Part shown: positions 43,896-52,979 of the stretch, in pieces
Layout of the letters: each line of letters begins with the position of its first letter
Numbering within the stretch: the first letter of the stretch is position 1
Assembly (NCBI RefSeq): GCF_900102225.1
Contig: NZ_FNBF01000001.1
Location: 120,378-184,377 of the forward strand
From: Eubacterium pyruvativorans
GTDB taxonomy: Bacteria > Bacillota > Clostridia > Peptostreptococcales > Anaerovoracaceae
Direction: 5' to 3'
Length of the DNA stretch: 64,000 nucleotides
Notes under the pieces: generated by a model
Told to the model about the DNA's origin: nothing
The model's input: only the letters and a program-made list of their open reading frames with translations
The model's database searches: none
Program-made: the position numbers and the translations under genes

Positions 43896-45106
43896 GAATA
43901 TTTTTGATTGGCGCAGGCGCAGGCATCGGCGAATATCTGAGTGTCCGGGCGGCAATTATTATCCGGAAGGCGGACCTGCTCCTGGGTTCCCCCAGGCTGG
44001 TGGATCAGATCAACAGCCGTATGAAGGAGGGGGCAGTGCGGAAAGCCATGACGAGCCCCCGGGAGATCATGGAGGAGCTGGTCCAGTTTCAGGGAGAGGT
44101 TGCCGTTGTCATGTACAGCGGAGATACCGGGTTCTATTCCGGCGCCCGGCATCTGACAAAGTCGCTGGAGAAAGCCGGCATGACCTATGAACTGGTGCCG
44201 GGGGTATCCAGCGTCCAGCTGTTTGCCGCCCGGCTGGGCCGTCCGTGGCAGAACTGGAAGCTCTGCTCCGCCCACGGCCGGATTCTGGATCCGGCGGCGG
44301 AAATGGAGGAGGGAAAGCCTGTGTTTTTCCTGACCGGCGGAAAGCTGGGACCGGCGGAGATCTGCCGGCAGCTCACCGGGGCGGGCATGGGAGACCTGAC
44401 TGCCGTGATCGGCGAACGGCTGGGCATGCCGGAGGAGATGCTCTATTCGGGGACGGTCAGGGAGATGCAGGAAGCAGAGACCGACTCCCTGTCGGTGCTG
44501 CTGGTGGATCCGGGGGAGACGCAGCCTGTCCGTCACTGGCTTCCGGGGATCCCGGACAGCCGGTTCATCCGAGGAAATGTGCCCATGACCAAGCGGGATA
44601 TCCGGGCGTCGATTCTCGCCCGTCTGCAGATCCGTCCGGGGGAAACAGTCTGGGATATCGGCGCCGGCACCGGAAGTGTGTCGGTGGAACTGGCGATAGC
44701 GGCCCGCCCGGGCCGGGTGTTTGCGGTGGAAGAAAAACAGGAGGCCTGTGCACTGATCCGGGAAAACCGGGAGAAGTTCGGGGTCCGGAACCTGGAGATC
44801 ACAGAAGGAAGAGCGCCGGAAACTCTGGAGAATCTTCCGAAGCCGGATGCGGTGTTCATCGGCGGGTCGGGCGGATCCCTGACGGAAATTCTGGAATGTA
44901 CCCGCCGGGTGAATCCGGAAGCCCGGATCTGTGTCTCCGCCATTGTGCTGGAGAACGCCGCCCGGGCTGGGGAACAGATGGAAGCTCTGGGATGGAAGAC
45001 GGAAGTGAGTCAGATCATGACGGCCTCCTCCCGGAATGCGGGGGGAAAGCATATGATGCTGGGCGGCAATCCGGTGTGGCTCATTACAGGAGGCTGTGAT
45101 GCGTAG
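43892..45106 (+). CDS. cbiET: Fused CbiE-CbiT: C5/C15-methyltransferase and C12-decarboxylase
   Basis: A 404-residue fusion. Residues 1-200 are the CbiE tetrapyrrole methylase (GAGAGIGEYLSVRAA, MYSGDTGFYSGAR, VPGVSSVQLFAARLG). Residues 210-404 are the CbiT Rossmann methyltransferase and decarboxylase (MTKRDIRASILARLQIRPG, WDIGAGTGSVSVELA, VFIGGSGG). The start at 43892 overlaps cbiJ by 4 bases; the frame is open further upstream but without similarity. Confidence 0.93.
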   Translation: MRIFLIGAGAGIGEYLSVRAAIIIRKADLLLGSPRLVDQINSRMKEGAVRKAMTSPREIMEELVQFQGEVAVVMYSGDTGFYSGARHLTKSLEKAGMTYELVPGVSSVQLFAARLGRPWQNWKLCSAHGRILDPAAEMEEGKPVFFLTGGKLGPAEICRQLTGAGMGDLTAVIGERLGMPEEMLYSGTVREMQEAETDSLSVLLVDPGETQPVRHWLPGIPDSRFIRGNVPMTKRDIRASILARLQIRPGETVWDIGAGTGSVSVELAIAARPGRVFAVEEKQEACALIRENREKFGVRNLEITEGRAPETLENLPKPDAVFIGGSGGSLTEILECTRRVNPEARICVSAIVLENAARAGEQMEALGWKTEVSQIMTASSRNAGGKHMMLGGNPVWLITGGCDA

Positions 45107-46451
45107 TTTCATGATTGCAGCCCCCTCCTCGGGCAGCGGGAAAACGGCGGTGACCTGCGGTCTTCTGGAACTGCTGGCGGAGGAGGGATACGACCCCTGT
45201 TCCTTCAAGTGCGGGCCGGACTACATCGATCCCATGTTTCACCGGTCGGTGCTGGGCATCCCGTCCTGTAATCTGGATCTCTTTCTGGCGCCCCGGGAGA
45301 TCGTCCGGGAGAACTTCCGGCGGTATTCCGCCGGGCACGGCGCAGCGCTGGTGGAAGGGGTCATGGGACTCTATGATGGTGCGGGGGGCACGACGACGGA
45401 AGCCGGTTCCTGGCATCTGGCGGATACGCTGGATCTTCCGGTGATACTGGTGGTTCGTCCGAAGGGCATGAGCCTGACGCTGGCGGCGCAGATCCGTGGT
45501 CTTTTGTCATTCCGGGAGAACAGTCATATCGCAGGTATTTTGCTGAACGACTGTTCTTCCATGTATTTTCACAGTCTCCGGGAGATGCTGGAGCGGGAAA
45601 CCGGCGTGCCGGTGCTGGGATATCTTCCCCATATGGCGGAGGCGGCCTTCCCGTCCCGCCATCTGGGACTCATCACGGCGGGAGAGATCGAAGACCTCCG
45701 GGAGCGGATCCGAAGGATCGCCAGTGTGATGCGGAAGACGGTGGATCTGGACAGACTGATGGAGCTTGCCTGTGTGCGGCAGGAGGAAGCATCTGCTCCG
45801 GAGCCCCGGCCATGCGAAACGGTCCGGATCGCCTTCGCCCAGGACCGGGCGTTCTGTTTTCTCTATGAGGAGACCCTGGACCGGCTCCGGGACCTGGGGG
45901 CGGAGCTGGTTCCTTTCAGTCCGATAGAGGACAGCGGACTTCCGGCGGATGTTCACGGGCTGTACCTGCCCGGGGGCTATCCGGAATTATTCGCCCGGGA
46001 ACTGTCCGGCAACCGGTCCATGCGCCGGGCTGTGCGGGAGGCGGTGAAGGGCGGCATGCCTGCGGTGGCGGAATGCGGCGGTTTTCTGTATCTGGGGGGA
46101 ACCCTGGAGAATGAAGAGGGCCGGGTCTTCGAAATGGCCGGTGCGCTTCCGGGAAACGGCATCCGCCGGGATCATCTGGTCCGGTTCGGGTACGGCATGG
46201 CCCGGGCGAAGGCGGACAGCATGCTGCTTCGGGCCGGGGAAATCGTTCCGGTCCACGAATTCCACTACTGGGATTCCACGGCGAACGGGGACTGCCTGTC
46301 CGTCACCAAGCCGGTTTCCGGACACAGCTGGGAGGCGGCATTCACCACAGAAACGCTGTATGCGGGATTCCCACATCTGTATCTGGCCGGGAAGCCGGAA
46401 GCGGCGGCCCGGTTCGTTGCGGCGGCCGGGAAGCAGGCGAAGGGAGAGTAA
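45099..46451 (+). CDS. cbiA: Cobyrinate a,c-diamide synthase
   Basis: A 450-residue glutamine-dependent ligase. The P-loop SSGSGKTAVTCGLLELL begins the synthetase half, with CGPDYIDPMFH. The C-terminal class I glutaminase has GLYLPGGYPELFA and the nucleophile in AVAECGGFLYLG. The ATG at 45099 has AGGAGG 5 bases upstream and overlaps cbiET by 8 bases. Confidence 0.95.
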   Translation: MRSFMIAAPSSGSGKTAVTCGLLELLAEEGYDPCSFKCGPDYIDPMFHRSVLGIPSCNLDLFLAPREIVRENFRRYSAGHGAALVEGVMGLYDGAGGTTTEAGSWHLADTLDLPVILVVRPKGMSLTLAAQIRGLLSFRENSHIAGILLNDCSSMYFHSLREMLERETGVPVLGYLPHMAEAAFPSRHLGLITAGEIEDLRERIRRIASVMRKTVDLDRLMELACVRQEEASAPEPRPCETVRIAFAQDRAFCFLYEETLDRLRDLGAELVPFSPIEDSGLPADVHGLYLPGGYPELFARELSGNRSMRRAVREAVKGGMPAVAECGGFLYLGGTLENEEGRVFEMAGALPGNGIRRDHLVRFGYGMARAKADSMLLRAGEIVPVHEFHYWDSTANGDCLSVTKPVSGHSWEAAFTTETLYAGFPHLYLAGKPEAAARFVAAAGKQAKGE

Positions 46452-46480
46452 CCTGCGGAAAGGAGTAGGAACGTCACAAT

Positions 46481-47473
46481 ATGTATTCTGCACTGATTCT
46501 GCAATTCAATATTTCGCTGGGCGCACTGATCGGCCTGGTTCTGGATTTTCTGATGGGGGATCCGGTCCGAATTCCCCATCCGGTGGTGCTGATGGGAAAG
46601 GGGATCAGCCGGCTGGAAGGCGTTCTGCGCCGCCGCTTTCCGGAAACGCCGGAGGGACAGCGCCGGGCCGGCCTGGTTCTGGCGGCAGTTCTGCCTCTGG
46701 TCACGCTGGTCATCTCCGGAGCGGCTTGTTTTCTCGCCTGGCAGATCCACCCTCTGTTTTTCCTGGCGCTGGATTCCTTCTGGTGCTGGCAGTGCCTGGC
46801 GGTCCGGGGACTGAGAACTGAGAGTATGAAGGTATATGCCTGCCTCCGGAGAAAGGATCTCCCGGGGGCCAGAAGTGCGCTGTCCCGCATTGTGGGACGG
46901 GATACGGCATCTCTGGATGAGGAACACGTCATCCGGGCGGCGGTGGAAACCGTGGCGGAGAACTTCAGTGACGGGGTGATCGCTCCGCTGTTCTATATGC
47001 TCCTGGGCGGTGCGCCGCTGGCCCTGGCATACAAGGCAGTCAATACCATGGACAGCATGGTGGGATATAGGAATGATAAGTATCTTCATTTCGGCCGGGG
47101 GGCGGCGAAACTGGACGACGGGGCGAACTATATTCCTTCCAGGATTTCCGCTCTTCTGTGGATTCTGGGGGCGTTTCTGAACGGCAATGACGGGAGGAAC
47201 GCCTGGAAGATCTGGCGCAGGGACGGAAGAAAACACGCCAGTCCGAATTCGGCCCAGACGGAGTCCGCCTGTGCCGGCGCCCTGAACATCCAGCTGGCGG
47301 GGCCGGCGTACTATTTCGGCGAATATTATGACAAGCCGACGATCGGGGATCCGGTGCGTCCGGCGCACCCCGCAGACATCGTCCGGGCGAACAGGCTTCT
47401 CTACCTGTCCGCAGTTTTGGGCGGGCTCCTTCTGCTGGAACTCCGGGGGCTGGTACTGCTGCTTGTTTTCTGA
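46481..47473 (+). CDS. cbiB: Adenosylcobinamide-phosphate synthase
   Basis: A 330-residue membrane protein that attaches aminopropanol phosphate to adenosylcobyrate. DFLMGDPVRIPHPVVLMGK near the N-terminus, the cytoplasmic loop VAENFSDGVIAPLFYM, NTMDSMVGYRNDKYLHFGRG and DGANYIPSRI are hallmarks. Four to five membrane helices. Context: cbiA upstream, cobD downstream. Confidence 0.95.
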   Translation: MYSALILQFNISLGALIGLVLDFLMGDPVRIPHPVVLMGKGISRLEGVLRRRFPETPEGQRRAGLVLAAVLPLVTLVISGAACFLAWQIHPLFFLALDSFWCWQCLAVRGLRTESMKVYACLRRKDLPGARSALSRIVGRDTASLDEEHVIRAAVETVAENFSDGVIAPLFYMLLGGAPLALAYKAVNTMDSMVGYRNDKYLHFGRGAAKLDDGANYIPSRISALLWILGAFLNGNDGRNAWKIWRRDGRKHASPNSAQTESACAGALNIQLAGPAYYFGEYYDKPTIGDPVRPAHPADIVRANRLLYLSAVLGGLLLLELRGLVLLLVF

Positions 47474-47498
47474 CGGTTTATTACGGGATGGGAATGGA

Positions 47499-48593
47499 AT
47501 GATGACAGATAAAAAAGATACTCTGATACACGGCGGGGACCGGCAGTCTTTCCTGGAGAAGTTCGGCCGGGAACCGCTGGATTTCTCCGCAAACGTGAGC
47601 CCCCTGGGGGTGCCGGAAACGGTCCGGAAGCGGGTCGCCTTCTCCCTGGACCGGCAGGACCGGTATCCGGATCCGCTGTGCCGCCGGCTGCGCCGGAAGA
47701 TCGGGGAGCGGGAAGGGGTTCCCGGGGAATGGGTGCTTTGCGGAAACGGCGCCGCAGATCTGATCTGGCGGATTGTCATGACCATGGAACAGGGCGTGCC
47801 CGCCCTGCTGACGGCGCCTGCTTTCGCAGAATATGAAGCGGCCCTGCGGTTTCGGAAGGCGGCGGTTCATTATGCAATGCTCCGGCCGGAGCGCAATTTC
47901 GATCTTCCGCCAGATTACCCGGAGCAGATTCCGGAAGGTGGTATCCTGTTTCTCTGCCGCCCGGACAATCCCACCGGAAGAATGCCGGGGGAGGAGATGT
48001 GCCGGAACGTGCTGGAAACCGCAGCGGACCGGCACACGCTGGTGGTGATGGATGAATCTTTCTTTCCGTTCCTGACGGATCCGGCCGGTTCCTCCGCCCT
48101 GTGCCGGCTGGAAGAGTTTCCGAATCTGATTGTGCTGAAGGCCTTCACGAAAATCTACGGTATGGCGGGGATTCGGCTGGGATGCTGCTTCTGCAGCGAT
48201 CCCAGCCGGCTGAATGCGGTCCGAAATGCAGGGCAGCCCTGGGCCGTCTCCGGAATCGCCCAGGAAGCTGGGCTGGCGGCGCTGGAAGACCGGGCATATG
48301 TGGAGCGGGTCCGGAAGCTGATCTGCACAGAGCGGCCGTTTCTGGAAAATGAACTGAAGAATGCCGGGTTTCATGTGATACCGGGCGCCGCCAATTATAT
48401 TTTGTTTCAGGGGCCCCGGGAACTGGGAGACCTGCTTGCCCGGCGGGGCATTCTCATCCGGGACTGCAGTAATTACCGGGGACTGGAGCCGGGATGGTTT
48501 CGGACGGCGGTCCGCACCCGGGAAGAAAACCGAAAGCTGATCCGGGAGATCCGGGCTGTGAAGGAGGTATTGGATGGGAACAGGTGTGAATAA
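47499..48593 (+). CDS. cobD: Threonine-phosphate decarboxylase
   Basis: A 364-residue PLP enzyme making (R)-1-amino-2-propanol phosphate, the substrate of CbiB. The N-terminal HGGDRQSFLEKFG and DFSANVSPLGVPE, the GNGAADLIWRIV loop and the PLP lysine Lys218 in LKAFTKIYGMAGIRLG fit CobD rather than histidinol-phosphate aminotransferase, as does the location between cbiB and cbiP. The start is the first of two adjacent ATG codons, with only a weak ribosome binding site. Confidence 0.9.
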   Translation: MMTDKKDTLIHGGDRQSFLEKFGREPLDFSANVSPLGVPETVRKRVAFSLDRQDRYPDPLCRRLRRKIGEREGVPGEWVLCGNGAADLIWRIVMTMEQGVPALLTAPAFAEYEAALRFRKAAVHYAMLRPERNFDLPPDYPEQIPEGGILFLCRPDNPTGRMPGEEMCRNVLETAADRHTLVVMDESFFPFLTDPAGSSALCRLEEFPNLIVLKAFTKIYGMAGIRLGCCFCSDPSRLNAVRNAGQPWAVSGIAQEAGLAALEDRAYVERVRKLICTERPFLENELKNAGFHVIPGAANYILFQGPRELGDLLARRGILIRDCSNYRGLEPGWFRTAVRTREENRKLIREIRAVKEVLDGNRCE

Positions 48594-50079
48594 TCGGAAT
48601 CTCATGATCCAGGGGACCATGTCCGGGGCGGGAAAGAGCCTTCTGGCGGCGGCCTTCTGCCGCATTTTCCGTCAGGACGGGTACAAGGCGGCGCCCTTCA
48701 AGAGTCAGAACATGGCCCTGAACAGTTACATCACCCGGGACGGTCTGGAAATGGGACGGGCCCAGGTCATGCAGGCTGAGGCGGCCGGCATCGAACCGGA
48801 CGTGCGGATGAATCCGATTCTGCTGAAACCCTCCAGTGACACAGGAAGCCAGGTGATCGTCAACGGCCGGGTACGGGGACAGATGGATGCGGTCCGGTAT
48901 TTTCAGTACAAGAAGGAGTTGATTCCGGAGATCCGGAAGGCGTATGACAGTCTGGCCCGGGAGTATGACATCGTCGTGCTGGAAGGGGCAGGAAGCCCTG
49001 CGGAGATCAACCTGAAGCAGGATGATATCGTGAATATGGGCATGGCGGAGATGGTGAATGCGCCGGTGCTTCTGGCGGGGGATATCGACCGGGGCGGCGT
49101 GTTTGCACAGCTGTTCGGGACAACGGAACTGGTGACGCCGGAGGAGAAAGGAAGAATCGGCGGCCTTCTGATCAACAAGTTCCGGGGAGATCCGGAGATC
49201 CTCCGACCCGGCCTTTCCATGCTGGAAGAGCGCACCGGCATTCCGGTACTGGGGGTGATTCCCTACGTCCGGGTGGATATGGACGAAGAAGACAGTCTGG
49301 CGGAATCCCTGAACCGGAAGCAGGTGGAGAAACCCATCGATATCGCTGTGATCCGGCTGCCCCGCATCTCCAACTTCACGGATTTCGCACCGCTGGAAGA
49401 ACATCCGGCGCTGGGGGTCCGCTACGTGACCCGGCCCCGGGAACTGGGCAGTCCGGACATGATTATGCTGCCGGGGACCAAGAGCACGGTGGCCGATCTG
49501 CTCTGGCTCCGTTCTTCCGGTCTGGAGGCGGCAGTGCAGAAATGCCATGCCGGGGGCACCCCGGTGCTGGGGATCTGCGGCGGCTACCAGATGCTGGGAC
49601 GTCGCCTTCTGGATCCGGACCGGGTGGAAGGCAATGTGCCGGAGATCCGGGGAATGGGTCTCCTTCCGGCAGAAACGGTGTTCCGTCCGTTGAAAACGAG
49701 AACCCGGGTGCGGGGAGCGGGGGCTGCTGCGCCGTTTGCCGGCGCCGTCATCGATGGATATGAGATCCATATGGGGGAAACCAGGGTGGACGGCGCACCG
49801 TTCTGTTTCCTGGACCGGAATCGGCCGGAGGGATGTGCAGAAGGCCATGTGTACGGCACTTATCTCCACGGGCTGTTCGACAGCGGCGAGATGACGGAGC
49901 GGATCGCAGAACTTCTGGCAGAAAAAAAAGGCATTCCGGTGGATCGCCGGGAGCCTGTGTCCCGCCGGGCGTATGCCGAAAAGCAGTACGACATTCTGGC
50001 AGATACAGTGCGGCAGGCAGTGGACATGAAACGGATCTACGGGCTGATCGAAGCGTACGCCCGGGAAGCAGGAAAGTAA
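48574..50079 (+). CDS. cbiP: Adenosylcobyrate (cobyric acid) synthase
   Basis: A 501-residue amidotransferase that amidates b, d, e and g positions. P-loop GTMSGAGKSLLAAAFCRIF, PFKSQNMALNSYIT and GRAQVMQAEAA are diagnostic, and the glutaminase nucleophile lies in GICGGYQMLGR with the later GTYLHGLF. AGGAGG precedes the ATG, which lies 20 bases inside cobD. Confidence 0.96.
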   Translation: MGTGVNNRNLMIQGTMSGAGKSLLAAAFCRIFRQDGYKAAPFKSQNMALNSYITRDGLEMGRAQVMQAEAAGIEPDVRMNPILLKPSSDTGSQVIVNGRVRGQMDAVRYFQYKKELIPEIRKAYDSLAREYDIVVLEGAGSPAEINLKQDDIVNMGMAEMVNAPVLLAGDIDRGGVFAQLFGTTELVTPEEKGRIGGLLINKFRGDPEILRPGLSMLEERTGIPVLGVIPYVRVDMDEEDSLAESLNRKQVEKPIDIAVIRLPRISNFTDFAPLEEHPALGVRYVTRPRELGSPDMIMLPGTKSTVADLLWLRSSGLEAAVQKCHAGGTPVLGICGGYQMLGRRLLDPDRVEGNVPEIRGMGLLPAETVFRPLKTRTRVRGAGAAAPFAGAVIDGYEIHMGETRVDGAPFCFLDRNRPEGCAEGHVYGTYLHGLFDSGEMTERIAELLAEKKGIPVDRREPVSRRAYAEKQYDILADTVRQAVDMKRIYGLIEAYAREAGK

Positions 50080-50092
50080 ACAGGAAAGTAAA
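50069..50092 (+). repeat. Perfect 12-base tandem repeat at the cbiP-cbiC junction
   Basis: CAGGAAAGTAAA occurs twice without spacer (50069-50080 and 50081-50092). The first copy contains the cbiP stop codon; the second supplies a ribosome-binding-like AGGAAAG just before the cbiC ATG. Confidence 0.9.
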
Positions 50093-50785
50093 ATGGAGAG
50101 CATGAGGGAAGAAAAGACATTCCGGCACACACTGCCGGCGGATATTGAACGGACCAGCATGGAGATCATCACACGGGAGCTGGCGGAACGGGGGATCACC
50201 GTCCCTGAAGAGAACCTGGCGGTGGTGCGGCGGGTGATCCATACGACCGCCGATTTCGACTATGCGGAGAATCTCCGGTTCTCCGATCATGCGGTGATGC
50301 GGGGCATCCGGGCCATGACCCGGGGCAGAGTCATCATCACCGATACGAATATGGCGCTGGCGGGGATCAGCCGGCCGACGCTGGAGAAACTGGGTGTGGA
50401 GGCCCGCTGCTTCATGGCGGACCCGAAGGTGGCACAGATGGCAAAGAATAAAAGCATGACCCGGGCGTCCGCTTCCATGATGTTTGCCGCAGAACACTAT
50501 CCCGGAGCGGTGTTTGCGGTGGGGAATGCTCCCACAGCGCTGATCCGTCTCTGTGAACAGATCGAGGCCGGTTTCCGTCCCTCTCTGGTGGCGGCCGTGC
50601 CGGTGGGCTTCGTGAATGTGGTGGAAAGCAAGGAACAGCTCTTCCACACCTGTCTGAAGTACGATGTGCCGGTGATCTGCGCAATGGGACGAAAAGGGGG
50701 AAGTACCGTGGCCTGCGCCATCATGAATGCGCTGCTGTATTCGGCGGCGGGAACGCTGGACCCGACAGCCCGGGGATGGCGGTAG
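50093..50785 (+). CDS. cbiC: Cobalt-precorrin-8 methylmutase
   Basis: A 230-residue enzyme that moves the methyl group from C11 to C12. The catalytic histidine is His66 in FSDHAVMRGIRAM, followed by ITDTNMALAGI and the C-terminal VGFVNVVESKEQL and GRKGGSTVACAIMNAL. It ends the biosynthetic run. A second ATG 9 bases downstream is possible. Confidence 0.95.
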   Translation: MESMREEKTFRHTLPADIERTSMEIITRELAERGITVPEENLAVVRRVIHTTADFDYAENLRFSDHAVMRGIRAMTRGRVIITDTNMALAGISRPTLEKLGVEARCFMADPKVAQMAKNKSMTRASASMMFAAEHYPGAVFAVGNAPTALIRLCEQIEAGFRPSLVAAVPVGFVNVVESKEQLFHTCLKYDVPVICAMGRKGGSTVACAIMNALLYSAAGTLDPTARGWR

Positions 50786-50842
50786 AGAATGCGGATACGC
50801 ACCGGAAAGAAGTGCTTTTCCAGTGCATAGCGGGGGAGAATC

Positions 50843-50851
50843 TGATATAAT
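50843..50851 (+). promoter_or_regulatory. Extended -10 promoter of the cbiK leader
   Basis: TGATATAAT (perfect TATAAT at 50846-50851 with the TGn extension). The -35 region is poor, as is common for extended -10 promoters. Expected transcription start about 50858. Confidence 0.65.
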
Positions 50852-50860
50852 CAGGGCAGA

Positions 50861-50879
50861 ACGTAAAGTGAATTTACGT
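50861..50879 (+). promoter_or_regulatory. Operator-like palindrome at the transcription start
   Basis: ACGTAAA (50861-50867) and TTTACGT (50873-50879) form a perfect 7-base inverted repeat with spacer GTGAA. It lies directly downstream of the -10 element, where a repressor would block transcription. The regulator is unknown. Confidence 0.5.
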
Positions 50880-50909
50880 AAAACGTTTATTGTAAAATCG
50901 AATCGAAAA

Positions 50910-51060
50910 ATCTCAGGTTAACGGAATGGGGTGAGAAGCCCCGCAGCAGTTACTACTGTGATGCGGACGAAGCGGACAGATCCACCGGCGGAAGCCGGGA
51001 AGGGTCCGCAGAGGATGAAGCTAAGTCAGGAGACGAACCGGAGTGTAGCATTCGTCCGGG
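50910..51060 (+). ncRNA. Cobalamin riboswitch aptamer
   Basis: The core contains GGAATGGGGTGAGAAGCCCC, then GCAGTTACTACTGTGAT, and a B12 box AAGTCAGGAGACGAACC (51023-51039), in the correct order and spacing for the cobalamin riboswitch class. It lies in a leader of about 410 bases before the secreted cobaltochelatase gene. Binding of adenosyl- or other cobalamin should stabilise the downstream terminator. Confidence 0.9.
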
Positions 51061-51179
51061 CTGGAACAAGGCAGCCCGATGAAGAACATCGCCCGATACA
51101 GGAAGATTTCCGGGAGAAGTTGCTTTCCCGGCTTCCCGGGGCGGTGCAGTGAAGCGGGCTCGGCGGCCGGCGGATGATA

Positions 51180-51209
51180 CCCTCCTGATAGAATGTCGGG
51201 AGGTTTTTT
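51180..51209 (+). terminator. Riboswitch-associated terminator
   Basis: CCCTCC (51180-51185) and GGGAGG (51198-51203) with a 12-base loop, then six T. It is 58 bases before the cbiK start codon, so transcription through it is needed for the four genes downstream. Confidence 0.85.
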
Positions 51210-51267
51210 CGTGAAAATGCCTGTTCCCGAAAACGGGGACAACGGAGAAACAGGAGGGTGAGATTCT

Positions 51268-52968
51268 ATGAAGAGAAATGCGCAGAAAGCATGGTCTGTG
51301 GTGCTGGCTGCTTCTGTGGGCCTGGGCGCAGCAGCAGTTCCCGGTGTGGCCGGGACCGGAATCGTCCGGGCCGGGGAGAAATCCCGGGGGACACTGCTCC
51401 GGACGGAGACGGTCCGGACGAAGGCAGTGAACACCGGGAAAGCGGAAACGGTCCGGAAGGAGGAAATCACACTGAAAAATCTGAAGCAGGTGACCGAGAA
51501 AATACGGAATTACTCCGTTGCCCAGGGGAAGGCTTATGTGGATGTGAATAATTCTCCGCTGCTGGTCAGCGGACTGATCGGCGAGATCTACATCCATCCG
51601 AAATCCACCCCGAAGGAGCAGAAGGCGCAGACAGCCATGACCCGGCGGGTAGGGGAAATTGCCCGCTATGCATACCAGAAACTGACGCCGTCGGAGCGGG
51701 AAGCCATTCCGCCGATTCCGGAAGGTCTGGGCTATGAGTATCCGGGAGCGGGCGGTGCGGATTATTTCGTCAGCACCGGCGATCCGTCCCGGGACAATCC
51801 GCTGAACACTGCACCGACGAAGAAGAAGGAAATTCTGGTGGTCAGTTTCGGCACCAGCTACACCGACAGCCGCACAGCCGCCATCGGCGGCATCGAAAGA
51901 GCGCTGCAGGCGGCGTATCCTGACTATGATGTGCGCCGTGCCTTCACATCCCAGGTCATCATCAATCACATTCTGGCCCGGGATGAGGAGGAGATTCTCA
52001 CGGTCAGAGAGGCGCTGGAAAAAGCCCGGGCCGCCGGTGTTACCGATCTGATCGTTCAGCCGACCACCCTGATGCACGGCACCGAATATGATCTCATGGT
52101 GCAGAACGTGAAGGCGAATCAGGGTAAGATGCGGGTCAGCTTCGCCGAGCCGCTCCTGGGTTCTGCGGCTGATTCGGATGAAGTGACGAATGCTGACAAA
52201 AAATCCGTGGCGAAAGCGGTCGCTGGTGCTGCAGCGAAAGACCTGGGCGCATCGGACATTCAGTCGGTTCCGAAGGACACTGCGGTGGTCCTGCTGGGGC
52301 ACGGCACTTCCCATCGGGCGGCTTCCGCATACAACCAGATGCAGTACACCGTGAAGGAACTGGGTTATTCCAATGTATTCATCGGCACCGTAGAGGGGGA
52401 GCCGGAGGAGACAGAAGTCAATGCCGTGGTGAAAAAAGTGAAGAAGGCCGGTTACCGGAATGTGGTTCTGCGCCCGCTGATGGTGGTGGCCGGGGACCAT
52501 GCGAATAACGATATGGCAGGAACCGAAGAGGACTCCTGGAGCAGCCGGTTCCAATCCGCCGGTCTGACCGTTACGAACCAGATCGCAGGGCTGGGAGAAA
52601 TTCCGGCCGTGCAGCAGCTCTATGTCAGCCATACGAAGGCCGCCGTACGGCAGGCAGAGGCGCTTCAGGAACAGATCAGAAAGGTGCAGAAGATGCACGT
52701 TCTTTCCTTCTCCGGAAAGGCGAAGAAGAACCGCCGGATCCGGCTCAGCTGGAAGAAACTGTCCGGTTTGGATTCCTATGAAGTGCAGATGGCGAAAACG
52801 AAGAACGGGAAATACACCCGGATCGGCAGAACGAAGAAGATTCCGTTCACAACGAAAGCGTACCGGTCGGGACAGCGGCTTTATTTCCGGGTCCGGGGCG
52901 TGAAGCAGGTGGACGGACGTGCCGTTTACACCGGCTGGTCGAAGAAACTGTCGGTACGTGTGAAATAG
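51268..52968 (+). CDS. cbiK: Secreted CbiK-type sirohydrochlorin cobaltochelatase with Fn3-like tail
   Basis: A 566-residue protein. Residues 1-36 are a signal peptide (ending near VRAG). About 60-175 is an uncharacterised N-terminal region. About 187-470 is the CbiK class II chelatase, with both catalytic histidines retained: His345 in LLGHGTSH and His411 in VAGDHANND. About 480-566 is a fibronectin type III-like domain ending in GWSKKLSVRVK. CbiK inserts cobalt into sirohydrochlorin. An exported CbiK is known from Desulfovibrio (periplasmic, haem-binding), and secreted Fn3 forms occur in Clostridia. It is the only chelatase in the window. Confidence 0.9.
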   Translation: MKRNAQKAWSVVLAASVGLGAAAVPGVAGTGIVRAGEKSRGTLLRTETVRTKAVNTGKAETVRKEEITLKNLKQVTEKIRNYSVAQGKAYVDVNNSPLLVSGLIGEIYIHPKSTPKEQKAQTAMTRRVGEIARYAYQKLTPSEREAIPPIPEGLGYEYPGAGGADYFVSTGDPSRDNPLNTAPTKKKEILVVSFGTSYTDSRTAAIGGIERALQAAYPDYDVRRAFTSQVIINHILARDEEEILTVREALEKARAAGVTDLIVQPTTLMHGTEYDLMVQNVKANQGKMRVSFAEPLLGSAADSDEVTNADKKSVAKAVAGAAAKDLGASDIQSVPKDTAVVLLGHGTSHRAASAYNQMQYTVKELGYSNVFIGTVEGEPEETEVNAVVKKVKKAGYRNVVLRPLMVVAGDHANNDMAGTEEDSWSSRFQSAGLTVTNQIAGLGEIPAVQQLYVSHTKAAVRQAEALQEQIRKVQKMHVLSFSGKAKKNRRIRLSWKKLSGLDSYEVQMAKTKNGKYTRIGRTKKIPFTTKAYRSGQRLYFRVRGVKQVDGRAVYTGWSKKLSVRVK

Positions 52969-52979
52969 GGGGAAATGAA

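Noticed and set aside
47328..47498. Upstream extension of the cobD frame into cbiB
   Set aside because: The protein family starts at MMTDKKDTLIHGG; the extension is a shadow of the cbiB end.
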